Assembly (NCBI RefSeq): GCF_900107455.1
Contig: NZ_FNQB01000002.1
Coordinates: forward strand, 1,922,001 to 1,986,000
Length of the DNA: 64,000 nucleotides
Reading direction: 5' to 3'
DNA from: Asanoa ishikariensis
GTDB lineage: Bacteria > Actinomycetota > Actinomycetes > Mycobacteriales > Micromonosporaceae
Of the stretch, positions 16,830-26,022 are shown piece by piece (within the stretch, counting starts at the first letter, position 1; each line of letters begins with the position of its first letter). A program made the translations under genes and the position numbers. Under the pieces are notes generated by a model. That model had not been told where the DNA came from and searched no databases. It worked only from the letters and a program-made list of their open reading frames with translations.

Positions 16830-16840
16830 AGGCAGGAAGG

Positions 16841-18733
16841 CTACGCCGACGTTCCGGTGCGGAGTCGGTGCAGGCGCAGGGCGAGCTGGACCTCCAGGGA
16901 CCGTTCCGGCTGTTGCCAGTCCGGGCCGATCAGTTGGCCCACCCGCTCCAGCCGCTGGGTCACCGTGTTGACGTGGACGTGCAGCAGCTCCGCCGCCTTG
17001 GCCAGACCGCCACCCACCCCGAAGTACGCCTCCAGGGTGCGGACCAGCGCCGTGCCCCTGCGCACGTCGTAGTCGACCACCGGCCCGATCGCCGACGCGA
17101 TGAAGCGGGCCACCTCCGCGTCGCCCGCCGCCCCGGTCGTGCCCAGCAGAAGGCCGACGAAGCCCAGCTCCGACGCCCCCGCGCCCTCGCCGACGCGGCC
17201 CAGCGCGGTCAGCGCCGACAGGCACCGATCCGCCTCCGCGAACGCCGCACCCAGGGAAGAAGGCCCGGTGGACGGGCCGCCCGCACCCGCGGTCATCGGT
17301 CGCCCGGACACCCGGGCGGCGTCCTTCGCCACCAGCCGGGCCGCCGACCCCGGATCACTGCCGGGCAGCATCAACAGGATGCGGCCGTCGCGGGCGGCGG
17401 CCAGCCCACCCCGGGACAGCGCGTACGACGTGGCCCACGACAGCACCCGCTGCCGCCCGGCGGTGTCGTCCCCGACCGCCACGAGGACCTGCGGCGCGTC
17501 GAGGTCCACACCGAGGCGACGGGCACGGGAGCGCAGCGACTCGGCGTCGCGGACCGGCCGGGAGACCAGCTCGTCGAGCAGCTCGCCGCGGACCCGGCCC
17601 TCGGCCTCGGCGACCGTGCGGCGGAACAACAGCAGCAGTGCGGTGACCAGCGCGGCCCGTTCCAGGATCCGCTGGTCCGCGTCGACGAGCTCCGCGGTCG
17701 GCCGGAGCACCAGCGCGCCGAGGTCCTCGGTGCCGGCGACCACCGCCGCGTACCAGGCGTCGCCGCGCCGGACCGACCGCCGTTCGGCGCGGGACGCCGC
17801 GACGGCCTCGGCCAGGGTGGCCCGGTCGGGCTCAGCGATGGAGCCGACCCGGGCCAGCTCGCGGCCGTCGGCGTCCAATGCCAGCAGCGCGCCGCCCAGG
17901 ACCTCGGTCACCGCCGCGGTCACGTCCTCGACCCCGCCGCCGCGCAGGACCAGCGCGGTCATGCGGTCGTGCGCGGACGCGGCCCGTTCCACCGAACTGC
18001 TGTGGGCCTGGATCGTCGTGTTGGCGGCCGACAGCTCCGCCAGCGCCACCCGCGTCTCGGTGAGCAGCCGCGCGGTGTCCAGCGCCACCGCCGCGTGGGC
18101 GGCCAGCGAGCCGAGCAGGGCCACCTCCTCGCGGGCGAACGGGCGCGCGGAGCGGTTGGCGGCATAGAGCACACCCAAGGACGACGAACCCAGCCGCAGG
18201 GGTACGCCGAGAATCGCGACCAACCCCTCCTCGCCGACGCCGGCGTCGATCTCGCCGGTGTGCCGGAACCGTTCGTCGACGTGGTAGTCGGCGGTGACGT
18301 ACGGGGTGCCGGTCTGCGCGACGAGCCCGCCGAGGCCGGCGCCGAGAGGGAGCCGCAGCCGCTGGAAGCGGGCCGACACCGAGCCGTCGGTGACCCGCAT
18401 GTAGATGTCGCCGCGGTCGTCGTCGTTGAGCGTCAGGTAGGCCACGTCGGCGCCGAGCAGGGTCCGCGCCCGGTGCACGATGGCCCGCAGCACGTCGTCG
18501 ACGTCGCGCAGGCCGGCGAGGTCGGCGGCGGTGTCGACCAGCCCGGAGAGCTCCACCTCGCGTTGCCGGCGGCGTTCCAGCAGGGAGCGCACCCGCAGCG
18601 CGGCCAGTTTGGCGCGCTCGAGGTCGGCCACCTGGTCGGGTGGCAGCCCGGCCGCGCGGGCGGCCAGCAGCGGACCCTCGAACTCGACGGCCGCGGCCTC
18701 CCGCGCCAGCAGTTCGAGAAACTCTCCAGTCAT
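16841..18733 (-). CDS. GAF-domain PucR/CdaR-type transcriptional regulator
   Basis: This protein of about 630 residues has an N-terminal helical segment, a GAF domain (residues about 75-220, with LGADVAYLTLNDD), a central linker domain, and a C-terminal PucR-type HTH (LAKAAELLHVHVNTVTQRLERV) near residues 575-596. This plan is used by actinobacterial activators of catabolic operons. The ligand of the GAF domain is unknown. An ATG at 18754 overlapping the SDR gene is an alternative start; I use 18733, 5 nt after the SDR stop. It probably controls the surrounding operon. Confidence 0.82.
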   Translation of the reverse strand: MTGEFLELLAREAAAVEFEGPLLAARAAGLPPDQVADLERAKLAALRVRSLLERRRQREVELSGLVDTAADLAGLRDVDDVLRAIVHRARTLLGADVAYLTLNDDDRGDIYMRVTDGSVSARFQRLRLPLGAGLGGLVAQTGTPYVTADYHVDERFRHTGEIDAGVGEEGLVAILGVPLRLGSSSLGVLYAANRSARPFAREEVALLGSLAAHAAVALDTARLLTETRVALAELSAANTTIQAHSSSVERAASAHDRMTALVLRGGGVEDVTAAVTEVLGGALLALDADGRELARVGSIAEPDRATLAEAVAASRAERRSVRRGDAWYAAVVAGTEDLGALVLRPTAELVDADQRILERAALVTALLLLFRRTVAEAEGRVRGELLDELVSRPVRDAESLRSRARRLGVDLDAPQVLVAVGDDTAGRQRVLSWATSYALSRGGLAAARDGRILLMLPGSDPGSAARLVAKDAARVSGRPMTAGAGGPSTGPSSLGAAFAEADRCLSALTALGRVGEGAGASELGFVGLLLGTTGAAGDAEVARFIASAIGPVVDYDVRRGTALVRTLEAYFGVGGGLAKAAELLHVHVNTVTQRLERVGQLIGPDWQQPERSLEVQLALRLHRLRTGTSA

Positions 18734-18738
18734 GGCGT

Positions 18739-19521
18739 TCAGCTTGCCGTCCATCCCCCGTCCATGGCGATCGAGGCCCCGGTGATGAAGGATGCCGCCG
18801 GGGTGCACAGGTAGGCCAGCAGCTCCGCGACCTCGGCCGGCTCGACCAGGCGCTTGACCGCGGACCGGGCCAGCAGGATCGACGAGAGCACCTCCGACTC
18901 GGGGATGCCGTGGCTTCGCGCCTGGTCGACGATCTGGCCCTCGACGAGCGGCGTACGCACGTATCCGGGGTTGACGCAGTTGGCGGTGACCCCGTGGGCG
19001 GCGCCCTCCAGCGCGATCACCTTGGAGAGGCCCTCGACGCCGTGCTTGGCGGTGACATAGGCCGACTTGTACGCGGACGCGCGCAGCCCGTGCACCGACG
19101 AGATCGTGACGACGCGGCCCCAGCCCCGCTCGTACATGTGCGGCAGCACCCGCCGGACCAGCCGGAACGGCGCCTCGACCATGACCCGCTGCAACGCCGC
19201 GAAGGTGTCCGGCGGGAACTCCGGCAGGGGAGCGACGTGCTGGAAGCCGGCGTTGTTGACCAGCACGTCGACATCGGCGTCGAGGCGCTCGATGGCGTCG
19301 CCGTCGGTCAGGTCGAGCTCGACGGCGACACCGCCGATCGCGGCTGCCACCTCCTGGGCGGTCGCCGCGTTGCGATCGACGACGACCACCTTCGCACCGG
19401 CGGCGGCGAGCCGGGTCGCGCAGGCGCGCCCGATCCCGCTGCCGCCTCCCGTCACCAGCGCGGTGCGCCCGGTGAGGTCCAGACGTACGACGTGGTGGTC
19501 AGCCACCCGATCTGCTGCCAT
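18739..19521 (-). CDS. Short-chain dehydrogenase, 3-hydroxybutyrate dehydrogenase type
   Basis: This 260-residue SDR has the NAD-binding loop TGGGSGIG near residue 23, NNAG, the active-site serine in TISSVHG and the Y-x3-K pair in SAYVTAKHG. The segments FQHVAPLPEFP and VNPGYVRTPLVEGQI are typical of D-3-hydroxybutyrate dehydrogenases, which interconvert 3-hydroxybutyrate and acetoacetate. The assignment to that substrate is by family resemblance only. It is the first gene of the minus-strand operon with the GAF regulator and epoxide hydrolase. TACATT about 8 nt before the ATG could be a -10 box. Confidence 0.85.
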   Translation of the reverse strand: MAADRVADHHVVRLDLTGRTALVTGGGSGIGRACATRLAAAGAKVVVVDRNAATAQEVAAAIGGVAVELDLTDGDAIERLDADVDVLVNNAGFQHVAPLPEFPPDTFAALQRVMVEAPFRLVRRVLPHMYERGWGRVVTISSVHGLRASAYKSAYVTAKHGVEGLSKVIALEGAAHGVTANCVNPGYVRTPLVEGQIVDQARSHGIPESEVLSSILLARSAVKRLVEPAEVAELLAYLCTPAASFITGASIAMDGGWTAS

Positions 19522-19588
19522 GGCGCATGAATGTACGAGCGTTCGGGGCTGCGGCCCATGGCGTGCCGCCACACACTGCCCCCTGGCG

Positions 19589-21127
19589 TTATGTGGCAGG
19601 GGTGTCGATGCGCGGGAAGATCGCAGCGGGCTTCTCGACCGCGGTGCCGGCCATCCCGGACAGCCAGGTGCCTGGATCGAGCCGGTAGGAGGCCGGCTGG
19701 CCGAGGGTGACCAGGATCTCCTCGGCCGCGTCGGGCAGGAACGGGCGCAGCAGCGCGGCCAGGGCGCGGACCACCGCCGCGGTGTGCAGCAGACAGGTGT
19801 CGAGCCGGTCGGCTTCTTCGGCCTGCTTGGCCAGGTGCCAGGGCGCGTGCTCGTCGACGTACGCGTTGGCCTGTCCGACCAGGGTGTTCAAATGCTGGAT
19901 CGCGGCGCGGTGGTCGTAGCCGGTCATCGCGCTGTCGATGGCCCGGGCGGCCGTGACGACGGCCGGGCCGAGGCCACCGTCGAGAGAACCGGCCGGCACG
20001 ACGCCGCCCCGGTAGCGGCCGATCATGCTGGTCACCCGGCTGACCAGGTTGCCGAGGCCGTTGGCGAGGTCCGTGTTGTATGCGGCGACGATCCGCTCCT
20101 CGGTGACGTCGCCGTCACCGAACGGGGCGAAGGTGGCGAGCAGTGCATATCGGACGGCCCGCGCGCCGTAGCGGGCGATGAGGTCGTCCGGGTCGACCGC
20201 GTTGCCGAGGCTCTTGCCGAGCTTGCGGCCGCCGGCCGTGATGTAGCCGTGCACGACCAGGTCGGTGGGCAGCGGCAGGCCGGCGGAGAGCAGCATCGCC
20301 GGCCAGTAGACGGCGTGGAACCGGATCACACCCTTGCCCATGACGTGTACGCGCTGCGTCGCGTCGGCCCAGAACCGCTGGTAGCGCGGGTCGTCGGCGG
20401 TCCAGCCGAGGGCGTTGGTGTAGTTGGTCAGCGCGTCGATCCAGACGTACATCACCTGGCTGTCGTCGCCGGGTACCGGGATGCCCCAGCCGCGCGCCCG
20501 CGTCGCGGACCGGGACACGCTGATGTCCGCCAGGCCCGCGCGGACGAACGAGATGACCTCGTTGCGGCGCGTCTCGGGGTGGATGACCAGTGCGCCGGAT
20601 TCGAGGGATTTGAGTAAGTCATCCTGATAACGGGAGAGTCGGAAGAACCAGTTCTGCTCGCGTACGCGTTCAGGCTCCGTCAGGTGCTCCGGGCAACGAC
20701 CGTCGACGAGCTCGACGGGCTCGTAGAACTGCTCGCAACCCACGCAGTAGAGCCCTTCATAGTCGCGCGGGTAGAGGTCGCCGGCCGCCTCCATCCGTCG
20801 CCACATCGCGGTCGCGCCGGCGAGGTGCAGCGGGTCGACGCTGGTGCGGACGAAATGGTCGGGCACGCAACGCAGCGCCGACTGGAGGTCCTGGAAGGCG
20901 CGCGCGTTGCGGGCGACGAGATCGGCGGTGGACATTTTCGCGGCTTCCGCGGCGAGCACATTCTTGAGCGCGTTCTCGTCGGATCCGGTGAGGAAGAAGA
21001 CGTCGTCGAGCTTCGTGCGCATGAATCGCGCGTACGCGTCGGTCTCCACGAACTCCAGCGCGTGACCGAGATGCGGTCGCGCATTGACGTAGGGAATCGT
21101 CGTCGAAATAAAGGCGGTCCTCTCCAC
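19589..21127 (-). CDS. metG: Methionyl-tRNA synthetase
   Basis: This 512-residue class I synthetase has HIGH as PHLGH (18-22), the zinc-type knuckle [11 protein letters not shown] with [17 protein letters not shown], and KMSKS in the form KLGKS (about residue 302). It lacks the C-terminal tRNA-binding extension found in some MetRS. It charges tRNA-Met. The GTG at 21127 is supported by the conserved N-terminus [19 protein letters not shown] and by a -10 box (TAGCGT) 7 nt upstream. The gene is divergent from ruvC, with 111 bp between. Confidence 0.95.
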   Translation of the reverse strand: MERTAFISTTIPYVNARPHLGHALEFVETDAYARFMRTKLDDVFFLTGSDENALKNVLAAEAAKMSTADLVARNARAFQDLQSALRCVPDHFVRTSVDPLHLAGATAMWRRMEAAGDLYPRDYEGLYCVGCEQFYEPVELVDGRCPEHLTEPERVREQNWFFRLSRYQDDLLKSLESGALVIHPETRRNEVISFVRAGLADISVSRSATRARGWGIPVPGDDSQVMYVWIDALTNYTNALGWTADDPRYQRFWADATQRVHVMGKGVIRFHAVYWPAMLLSAGLPLPTDLVVHGYITAGGRKLGKSLGNAVDPDDLIARYGARAVRYALLATFAPFGDGDVTEERIVAAYNTDLANGLGNLVSRVTSMIGRYRGGVVPAGSLDGGLGPAVVTAARAIDSAMTGYDHRAAIQHLNTLVGQANAYVDEHAPWHLAKQAEEADRLDTCLLHTAAVVRALAALLRPFLPDAAEEILVTLGQPASYRLDPGTWLSGMAGTAVEKPAAIFPRIDTPAT

Positions 21128-21134
21128 ACCGCCA

Positions 21135-21140
21135 ACGCTA
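21135..21140 (-). promoter_or_regulatory. -10 box TAGCGT, leaderless metG
   Basis: On the minus strand TAGCGT ends 7 nt before the metG GTG. No Shine-Dalgarno is seen. Confidence 0.45.
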
Positions 21141-21203
21141 GTGAGCCGCGCCACCGGATATCGGGGCCCGGTGTGTCCGCCCCGCGCCCGCTGGGGCGAC
21201 CCG

Positions 21204-21226
21204 TAAGGTGTCGAACACACGTACAG
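21204..21226 (+). promoter_or_regulatory. Candidate -10 box and LexA (SOS) half-site upstream of ruvC
   Basis: TAAGGT (21204-21209) could be a -10 box. It is followed by TCGAACACACGTACAG (21211-21226), whose left half matches the actinobacterial LexA box TCGAAC-N4-GTTCGA exactly and whose right half matches 3 of 6 bases. ruvCAB is damage-inducible in many bacteria, so LexA control is plausible. Confidence 0.4.
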
Positions 21227-21238
21227 GGGAGGGATCAC

Positions 21239-21766
21239 GTGCGGGTGCTCGGCGTCGACCCGGGGCTGACGCGTTGCGGCGTCGGCGTGGTCGAGGGTGT
21301 GCCCGGTCGACCGTGCACTTTGGTCGCCTATTACGTGATCTACACCGACCCGGCCGACGACCTGTCGCTGCGGCTGCTGCACCTCGACCGCACCCTCGGT
21401 GACCTGGTCGCCGAGCACCAGCCGGTCAGCGTCGCGGTCGAGCGGGTGTTCAGCCAGCACAACGTCCGCACGGTGATGGGCACCGCGCAGGCCAGCGCCG
21501 TCGCGGTGCTGGCGGGGGCGCGGGCCGGGCTGCCCGTGTCGACGTACACGCCGAGCGAGGTCAAGGCCGCCGTCACCGGTTCCGGCCAGGCCGACAAGGC
21601 CCAGGTGACCGCGATGGTGACCCGGCTGCTCCGGCTCGACGCGCCACCGAAGCCGGCCGACGCGGCCGACGCGCTGGCGTTGGCCATCTGCCACATCTGG
21701 CGTGGTGGCACCAAGGCGAAGATCCAGGCGGCGGCCGTCGCCGTCAGAAAGGCAGGTCGAAGGTGA
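21239..21766 (+). CDS. ruvC: Holliday junction resolvase RuvC
   Basis: This 175-residue endonuclease has the RNase-H-like catalytic acids D7 (GVDPGLT), E68 (VAVERVF), D141 and D144 ([10 protein letters not shown]), all present. It cuts Holliday junctions symmetrically after RuvAB branch migration. The GTG at 21239 follows GGGGAGGG. The stop overlaps the ruvA GTG by 4 nt. It heads the ruvCAB operon, and a LexA-like half-site lies just upstream. Confidence 0.97.
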   Translation: MRVLGVDPGLTRCGVGVVEGVPGRPCTLVAYYVIYTDPADDLSLRLLHLDRTLGDLVAEHQPVSVAVERVFSQHNVRTVMGTAQASAVAVLAGARAGLPVSTYTPSEVKAAVTGSGQADKAQVTAMVTRLLRLDAPPKPADAADALALAICHIWRGGTKAKIQAAAVAVRKAGRR

Positions 21767-22362
21767 TCGCCAGCGTGAGCGGGGTCGTCGCCGCGGTGTC
21801 GCCGGACGGCGCGGTCATCGAGGTCGGCGGCGTGGGCCTGGCCGTGCAGTGCGCTCCGGGCACCCTCGCCGGCCTGCGGCTGGGTCAACCGGCGCGGCTG
21901 GCGACCAGCCTGATCGTGCGGGAGGACTCGCTGACCCTCTACGGCTTCGCCGACGACGACGAGAAGCACCTCTTCGAACTGCTCCAGACCGCCAGCGGCG
22001 TCGGGCCGCGGCTGGCCCAGGCGGTGCTCGCCGTGCACCACCCCGACGTGGTGCGCAAGGCGATCGCCAACGCCGACACCGCGACGCTGACCCGGGTGCC
22101 GGGCATCGGCAAGAAGGGCGCGGAGCGGCTGGTGCTGGAGCTGCGCGACCGGATCGGCCCGATCGCGGTCGGCGCCGACGGAGCGTCCGGTGTGGTCGGC
22201 GCGGTCTGGCCCGAGCAGGTCCGCCAGGGTCTGGTCGGGCTGGGCTGGTCAGTGGCGCAGGCCGACCAGGCGGTGGTCGCGGTGGCGGAGAAGGCGACCG
22301 GCTCCGAGCCCGTGCCGACCCTGCTGAAGATGGCGATCCAGCTACTCGGCCGGACCCGATGA
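21763..22362 (+). CDS. ruvA: Holliday junction branch migration protein RuvA
   Basis: This 199-residue protein has an N-terminal OB-fold ([16 protein letters not shown]), two helix-hairpin-helix motifs ([16 protein letters not shown] and [16 protein letters not shown]) and a C-terminal three-helix domain that contacts RuvB. It binds four-way junctions and loads RuvB. Both neighbours overlap by 4 nt (ruvC before, ruvB after). Confidence 0.97.
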   Translation: MIASVSGVVAAVSPDGAVIEVGGVGLAVQCAPGTLAGLRLGQPARLATSLIVREDSLTLYGFADDDEKHLFELLQTASGVGPRLAQAVLAVHHPDVVRKAIANADTATLTRVPGIGKKGAERLVLELRDRIGPIAVGADGASGVVGAVWPEQVRQGLVGLGWSVAQADQAVVAVAEKATGSEPVPTLLKMAIQLLGRTR

Positions 22363-23411
22363 ACGAGGTCTCCGCCTACGTCGCCGAGGGCGAGCAGGAC
22401 GCCGAGGCGACCGTCCGCCCGAAACGGCTGGCCGAGTTCATCGCCCAGCACCGCGTCCGCGACCAGCTCGACCTGCTGCTGCGTGGCGCCATGGGCCGCG
22501 GCACGCCACCGGACCACATCCTGCTGTCCGGGCCTCCCGGCCTCGGGAAGACGACCCTGGCCAACATCGTCGCGGCGGAGCTCGGCAGCGGGATCAGGGT
22601 GACCAGTGGGCCGGCGATCGAGCGGTCCGGCGACCTGGCGGCGATCCTGACCAGCCTGGCGACCGGCGACGTGCTGTTCATCGACGAGATCCACCGGATC
22701 GCCAAGCCCGCCGAGGAGCTGCTCTACTCGGCGATGGAGGACTTCCGGGTCGACGTGGTGGTCGGCAAGGGGCCGGGCGCCACCGCGATCCCGCTCGACG
22801 TCGAGCCGTTCACCCTGGTCGGCGCCACCACCCGGTCGGGCCTGCTGACCGGGCCGATGCGCGACCGGTTCGGGTTCGTCGCCCACCTCGACTTCTACGC
22901 CGCGGCCGACCTGGAACAGCTCCTGCACCGGTCCGCCCGGATCCTGGGCGTGCCGATCACCGACGAGGGCGCGGTCGAGATCGCCGGTCGGTCCCGGGGC
23001 ACCCCGCGGATCGCCAACCGGCTGCTGCGCCGGGTCCGGGACTACGCCGAGGTCCGGGCCGACGGCATGGTCACGCTGGCCACGGCCCGTGAGGCCCTCA
23101 AGGTCTACGACGTCGACGCGCTCGGCCTGGACCGGCTCGACCGGGCCGTGCTGCGTGCCCTGGTCGACTCGTTCAAGGGCGGCCCGGTCGGCCTGTCGAC
23201 GCTGGCCGTGGCCGTGGGGGAGCAGCCGGACACCGTCGAGGAGGTGTGCGAGCCGTTCCTGGTCCGGGCGGGCCTGCTGGCCCGCACTCCGCGGGGCCGG
23301 GTGGCCACCGACGCGGCCTGGCAGCACCTCGGTCGGGCACTGCCGGCCGGGCGGATCAGCGCGCCGAATGCCCCCGCCGATCTCTTCGCCTCCGACCAGC
23401 GTTTTCCGTGA
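22359..23411 (+). CDS. ruvB: Holliday junction branch migration ATPase RuvB
   Basis: This 350-residue AAA+ motor has Walker A GPPGLGKT at 58-65, Walker B LFIDEIHR with D109/E110, sensor 1 in GATTRSG, the arginine finger region RDRFGF, and a C-terminal winged helix. Hexamers drive branch migration together with RuvA. The ATG at 22359 overlaps the ruvA stop (ATGA), and a longer upstream reading is only the ruvA region in another frame. Confidence 0.97.
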   Translation: MNEVSAYVAEGEQDAEATVRPKRLAEFIAQHRVRDQLDLLLRGAMGRGTPPDHILLSGPPGLGKTTLANIVAAELGSGIRVTSGPAIERSGDLAAILTSLATGDVLFIDEIHRIAKPAEELLYSAMEDFRVDVVVGKGPGATAIPLDVEPFTLVGATTRSGLLTGPMRDRFGFVAHLDFYAAADLEQLLHRSARILGVPITDEGAVEIAGRSRGTPRIANRLLRRVRDYAEVRADGMVTLATAREALKVYDVDALGLDRLDRAVLRALVDSFKGGPVGLSTLAVAVGEQPDTVEEVCEPFLVRAGLLARTPRGRVATDAAWQHLGRALPAGRISAPNAPADLFASDQRFP

Positions 23412-23457
23412 TCCGAAAGTGACCCGCGCGGCATTCGGCGTTCTCAGCCAGACCGAC

Positions 23458-23463
23458 TAGACT
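23458..23463 (+). promoter_or_regulatory. Candidate -10 box TAGACT for yajC
   Basis: TAGACT lies 83 bp before the yajC GTG and 46 bp after ruvB. It is identical to the hexamers before yebC and the 9241 gene. The -35 is unclear. Confidence 0.35.
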
Positions 23464-23546
23464 CGCCGCGGTCCGTAGGGGACGACTTTTTCGCCTGCGC
23501 CCGGCGACCCCCAGCCCGGCAAAGGCCAATGGGAAGGTTTTAAATC

Positions 23547-23906
23547 GTGCTCGCAGCATCCGCCTCCGGAGGCGGCAGCTTCCTGCCTCTCCTCATGATC
23601 GTTCTGCTGTTCGGCGTCATGTATTTCATGATGATCCGCCCCCAGCAGAAGCGTCGTCGCGAAGCCGCGCAGATGCAGTCCACCCTTGGCGCGGGCTCCG
23701 AGGTCGTCACGATCGGTGGCCTCCACGGCACCGTCGTCGAGACCGACAACGACACCGTCACCCTCGAGGCCGCCCCCGGCGTGCACCTGCGCTACGCGCG
23801 CCCGGCCGTCGCCCGTGTCATCAGCAGCAAGAACGAGGTGCCCGAGCCCGCGGCGGCCCCCGCCGTGGAGACGATCACCTCGCCGGTCGAGCCCGTCAAG
23901 GACTGA
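23547..23906 (+). CDS. yajC: Preprotein translocase subunit YajC
   Basis: This 119-residue protein has one N-terminal TM helix (FLPLLMIVLLFGVMYFMM), the diagnostic IRPQQKRRREA after it, and a small cytoplasmic domain (GSEVVTIGGLHGTVVE). The C-terminal tail is Pro/Ala/Val-rich. It is an accessory subunit of the Sec holotranslocon with SecDF, encoded next. GGGAAGG lies upstream of the GTG. Confidence 0.94.
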   Translation: MLAASASGGGSFLPLLMIVLLFGVMYFMMIRPQQKRRREAAQMQSTLGAGSEVVTIGGLHGTVVETDNDTVTLEAAPGVHLRYARPAVARVISSKNEVPEPAAAPAVETITSPVEPVKD

Positions 23907-23922
23907 CCCGTGAGGCTGTGGA

Positions 23923-23955
23923 CCGGGGTCGGCAGCTTTCTCCCAGCGACCCCGG
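23923..23955 (+). terminator. Stem-loop after yajC
   Basis: CCGGGGTCG (23923-23931) pairs perfectly with CGACCCCGG (23947-23955) across a 15-nt loop, 17 nt after the yajC stop. There is no T-tract, so it may attenuate rather than fully terminate transcription. Confidence 0.4.
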
Positions 23956-24001
23956 CATAGCCTTGCGCCTGAGAACGGGCTTACCCCCGGCTCGATCGAC
24001 T

Positions 24002-24016
24002 GTGATGGATAATCAC
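24002..24016 (+). promoter_or_regulatory. Candidate secD promoter with small inverted repeat
   Basis: GATAAT (24008-24013) is a good -10 hexamer. It lies within GTGAT-GGATA-ATCAC, a perfect 5-bp inverted repeat that could be an operator. A matching -35 is not obvious. Confidence 0.4.
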
Positions 24017-24125
24017 GCTGGCTCCGTCCCCGCAGAGCCGGCGTACCACGCCTGCCCGGCGTGACCGCTGAATCGACCCGCGCCGCCGCGCCCGCGACGG
24101 CCTCAGCACAGGGAGACCCGCTGCC

Positions 24126-26021
24126 GTGGCACCACCTCAGCGACAGATGCACCCCGGACGGCAGCTAGCCATCCTCGCGGGCATCTTCGTGATCCTCTAC
24201 TCCCTGGTGTTCTTCGCCGGTGCTCACGGGAGTGTGCAGGATCGGCTGCATCCGAAGCTGGGTCTCGACCTGGTCGGCGGCACCCGGATGACGCTTCAGG
24301 CGACGACCAACGACGGCAAGCCGCCGTCGCCGGAGTCGCTGAACCAGGCCCGCGAGATCATCGAGCAGCGGGTCAACGCGCGCGGTGTGTCCGAGGCCGA
24401 GGTGGTCACCGAGGGCAACCGCAACATCGTCGTCTCCCTCCCGGGCAAGAACGCCGACCTGAGCGGCATCGCCCAGACCGCTGAGCTGCGGTTCCGCAAG
24501 GTCCTGGACATGACCAACGGCACCGGCCCGGCACCCGTCGCGCCCACGCCGAGCGGCTCGGCCGCCCCGTCCCCGGGCGCCACGCCGTCGGCACCGCCGG
24601 CCGCGACCGGCTCGCCCACGGCGACGCCGGGCACCGGCGGCACGGGCGGCGGCGCCGAGGCGACCGCCACGCCGACTCCGACGCCCACCGCGACCGCCAC
24701 GCCGAACCCGGCGCCGACCGCGTCGGCACCGGCGGCACCGGTGCCGGCCGACGTCGAGGCGGCCCGCAAGGCGGTCGAGACCAAGGTCGGTGCGGCGGCG
24801 TGGGCCGCGGCCAACGCCCTGCAGGCGCCGGACCCGGGCACCGACCCGGCCGTCGCCGCGTCACTCAAGCCGTTCTCGACGCTGAGCGCGACCGAGGTGG
24901 CGGTGCTCACGCCGAAGATGCAGTTCAACGTGCCGACGATCACGTGCGAGCAGCTCGACAAGCGGCCGGCGGGTTCGATCAGCAAGGAAGACCAGCAGGC
25001 GGTCTCCTGTGACGCCGGCGGCAAATACCTGCTCGACGTGGCCAAGGTCTCCGGCACCGACGTCGGCAACGCCACCGCCCAGCTCGACCAGCAGGGGTCG
25101 TGGGTGGTCAGCCTCGACTTCAAGGGCGAGGGCCAGGACAAGTGGACGGCGCTGACCCGCGAGGCGTACCAGAACAGCGGTCAGACCTGCTCGGCGGCGA
25201 GCCTCTCGCAGGAGGGCAACTGCCTGGTCGCCGTGGTGCTCGACAACGGCATCATCTCGGCGCCCCAGATCCAGGGCGTGCTGACCGGTGACTCGCAGAT
25301 CTCCGGCAGCTTCGACGCGAAGAGCTCCGACGAGCTCGCCGGCCAGCTCCGCTACGGTGCCCTGCCGCTGACCTTCACGGCCGCCAACCAGGAGAACCTG
25401 TCGCCGACGCTCGGCGCGGAATACCTGCGGGCGGGCCTGATCGCCGCCGGCCTCGGTCTGCTGCTGGTCGCGATCTACGCGTTCTTCTACTACCGCCTGC
25501 TGGGCACCGTGATCGTGCTGAGCCTCGTGCTCTCCGCGGGCCTGGTCTTCGGCGCGCTGGTGTTCCTCGGCCGACAGATCGGCTTCACGCTGACCCTGGC
25601 CGGCATCGCGGGCTTCATCGTCTCGCTAGGTGTGGCGGCGGACTCGTTCGTCATCTACTTCGAACGTCTGAAAGACGAGATACGTGAAGGCAGGTCGCCG
25701 CGCAGTGCGGTGCCCCGGGCCTGGGCCCGTGCCCGCCGCACGATCATCTCGGCCAACGCCATCTCGATCATGGCGGCGGTGGTGCTCTACGTCGTCTCCG
25801 TCGGCACGGTGAAGGGCTTCGCGTTCGCGCTGGGCCTCGCCACCATCCTCGACCTGGTCGTGGTGTTCCTCTTCCGACACCCGATCATGACGATGTTCGC
25901 CAACACCAAGGCGTTCCTCTCACCGCGGGTCAGCGGCCTCGGCCGGATCCTCGAACAGCACAACGATGACGACGGCGACAACCCGCGTACGCGCTCGCCG
26001 CGGCGTGCCAAGGAGGCCTGA
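24126..26021 (+). CDS. secD: Protein translocase subunit SecD
   Basis: This 631-residue protein has TM1 at about 14-36, the motif GLDLVGGTRM, a large extracytoplasmic domain and five C-terminal TM helices. It helps proton-driven release of exported proteins. The periplasmic-side domain is interrupted by about 70 residues of Pro/Ala/Thr/Ser repeat sequence (roughly 138-205, with runs such as TPTPTPTATATPNPAP), longer than in most SecD. The C-terminal helices contain ADSFVIYFERLKDE. The GTG at 24126 follows AGGGAG. It is 1 nt from secF. Confidence 0.95.
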   Translation: MAPPQRQMHPGRQLAILAGIFVILYSLVFFAGAHGSVQDRLHPKLGLDLVGGTRMTLQATTNDGKPPSPESLNQAREIIEQRVNARGVSEAEVVTEGNRNIVVSLPGKNADLSGIAQTAELRFRKVLDMTNGTGPAPVAPTPSGSAAPSPGATPSAPPAATGSPTATPGTGGTGGGAEATATPTPTPTATATPNPAPTASAPAAPVPADVEAARKAVETKVGAAAWAAANALQAPDPGTDPAVAASLKPFSTLSATEVAVLTPKMQFNVPTITCEQLDKRPAGSISKEDQQAVSCDAGGKYLLDVAKVSGTDVGNATAQLDQQGSWVVSLDFKGEGQDKWTALTREAYQNSGQTCSAASLSQEGNCLVAVVLDNGIISAPQIQGVLTGDSQISGSFDAKSSDELAGQLRYGALPLTFTAANQENLSPTLGAEYLRAGLIAAGLGLLLVAIYAFFYYRLLGTVIVLSLVLSAGLVFGALVFLGRQIGFTLTLAGIAGFIVSLGVAADSFVIYFERLKDEIREGRSPRSAVPRAWARARRTIISANAISIMAAVVLYVVSVGTVKGFAFALGLATILDLVVVFLFRHPIMTMFANTKAFLSPRVSGLGRILEQHNDDDGDNPRTRSPRRAKEA

Positions 26022-26022
26022 G

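Noticed and set aside
16868-18814. 648-residue plus-strand reading opposite the GAF regulator
   Set aside because: It is an antisense shadow in GC-rich DNA. The minus strand encodes recognisable GAF and HTH domains.
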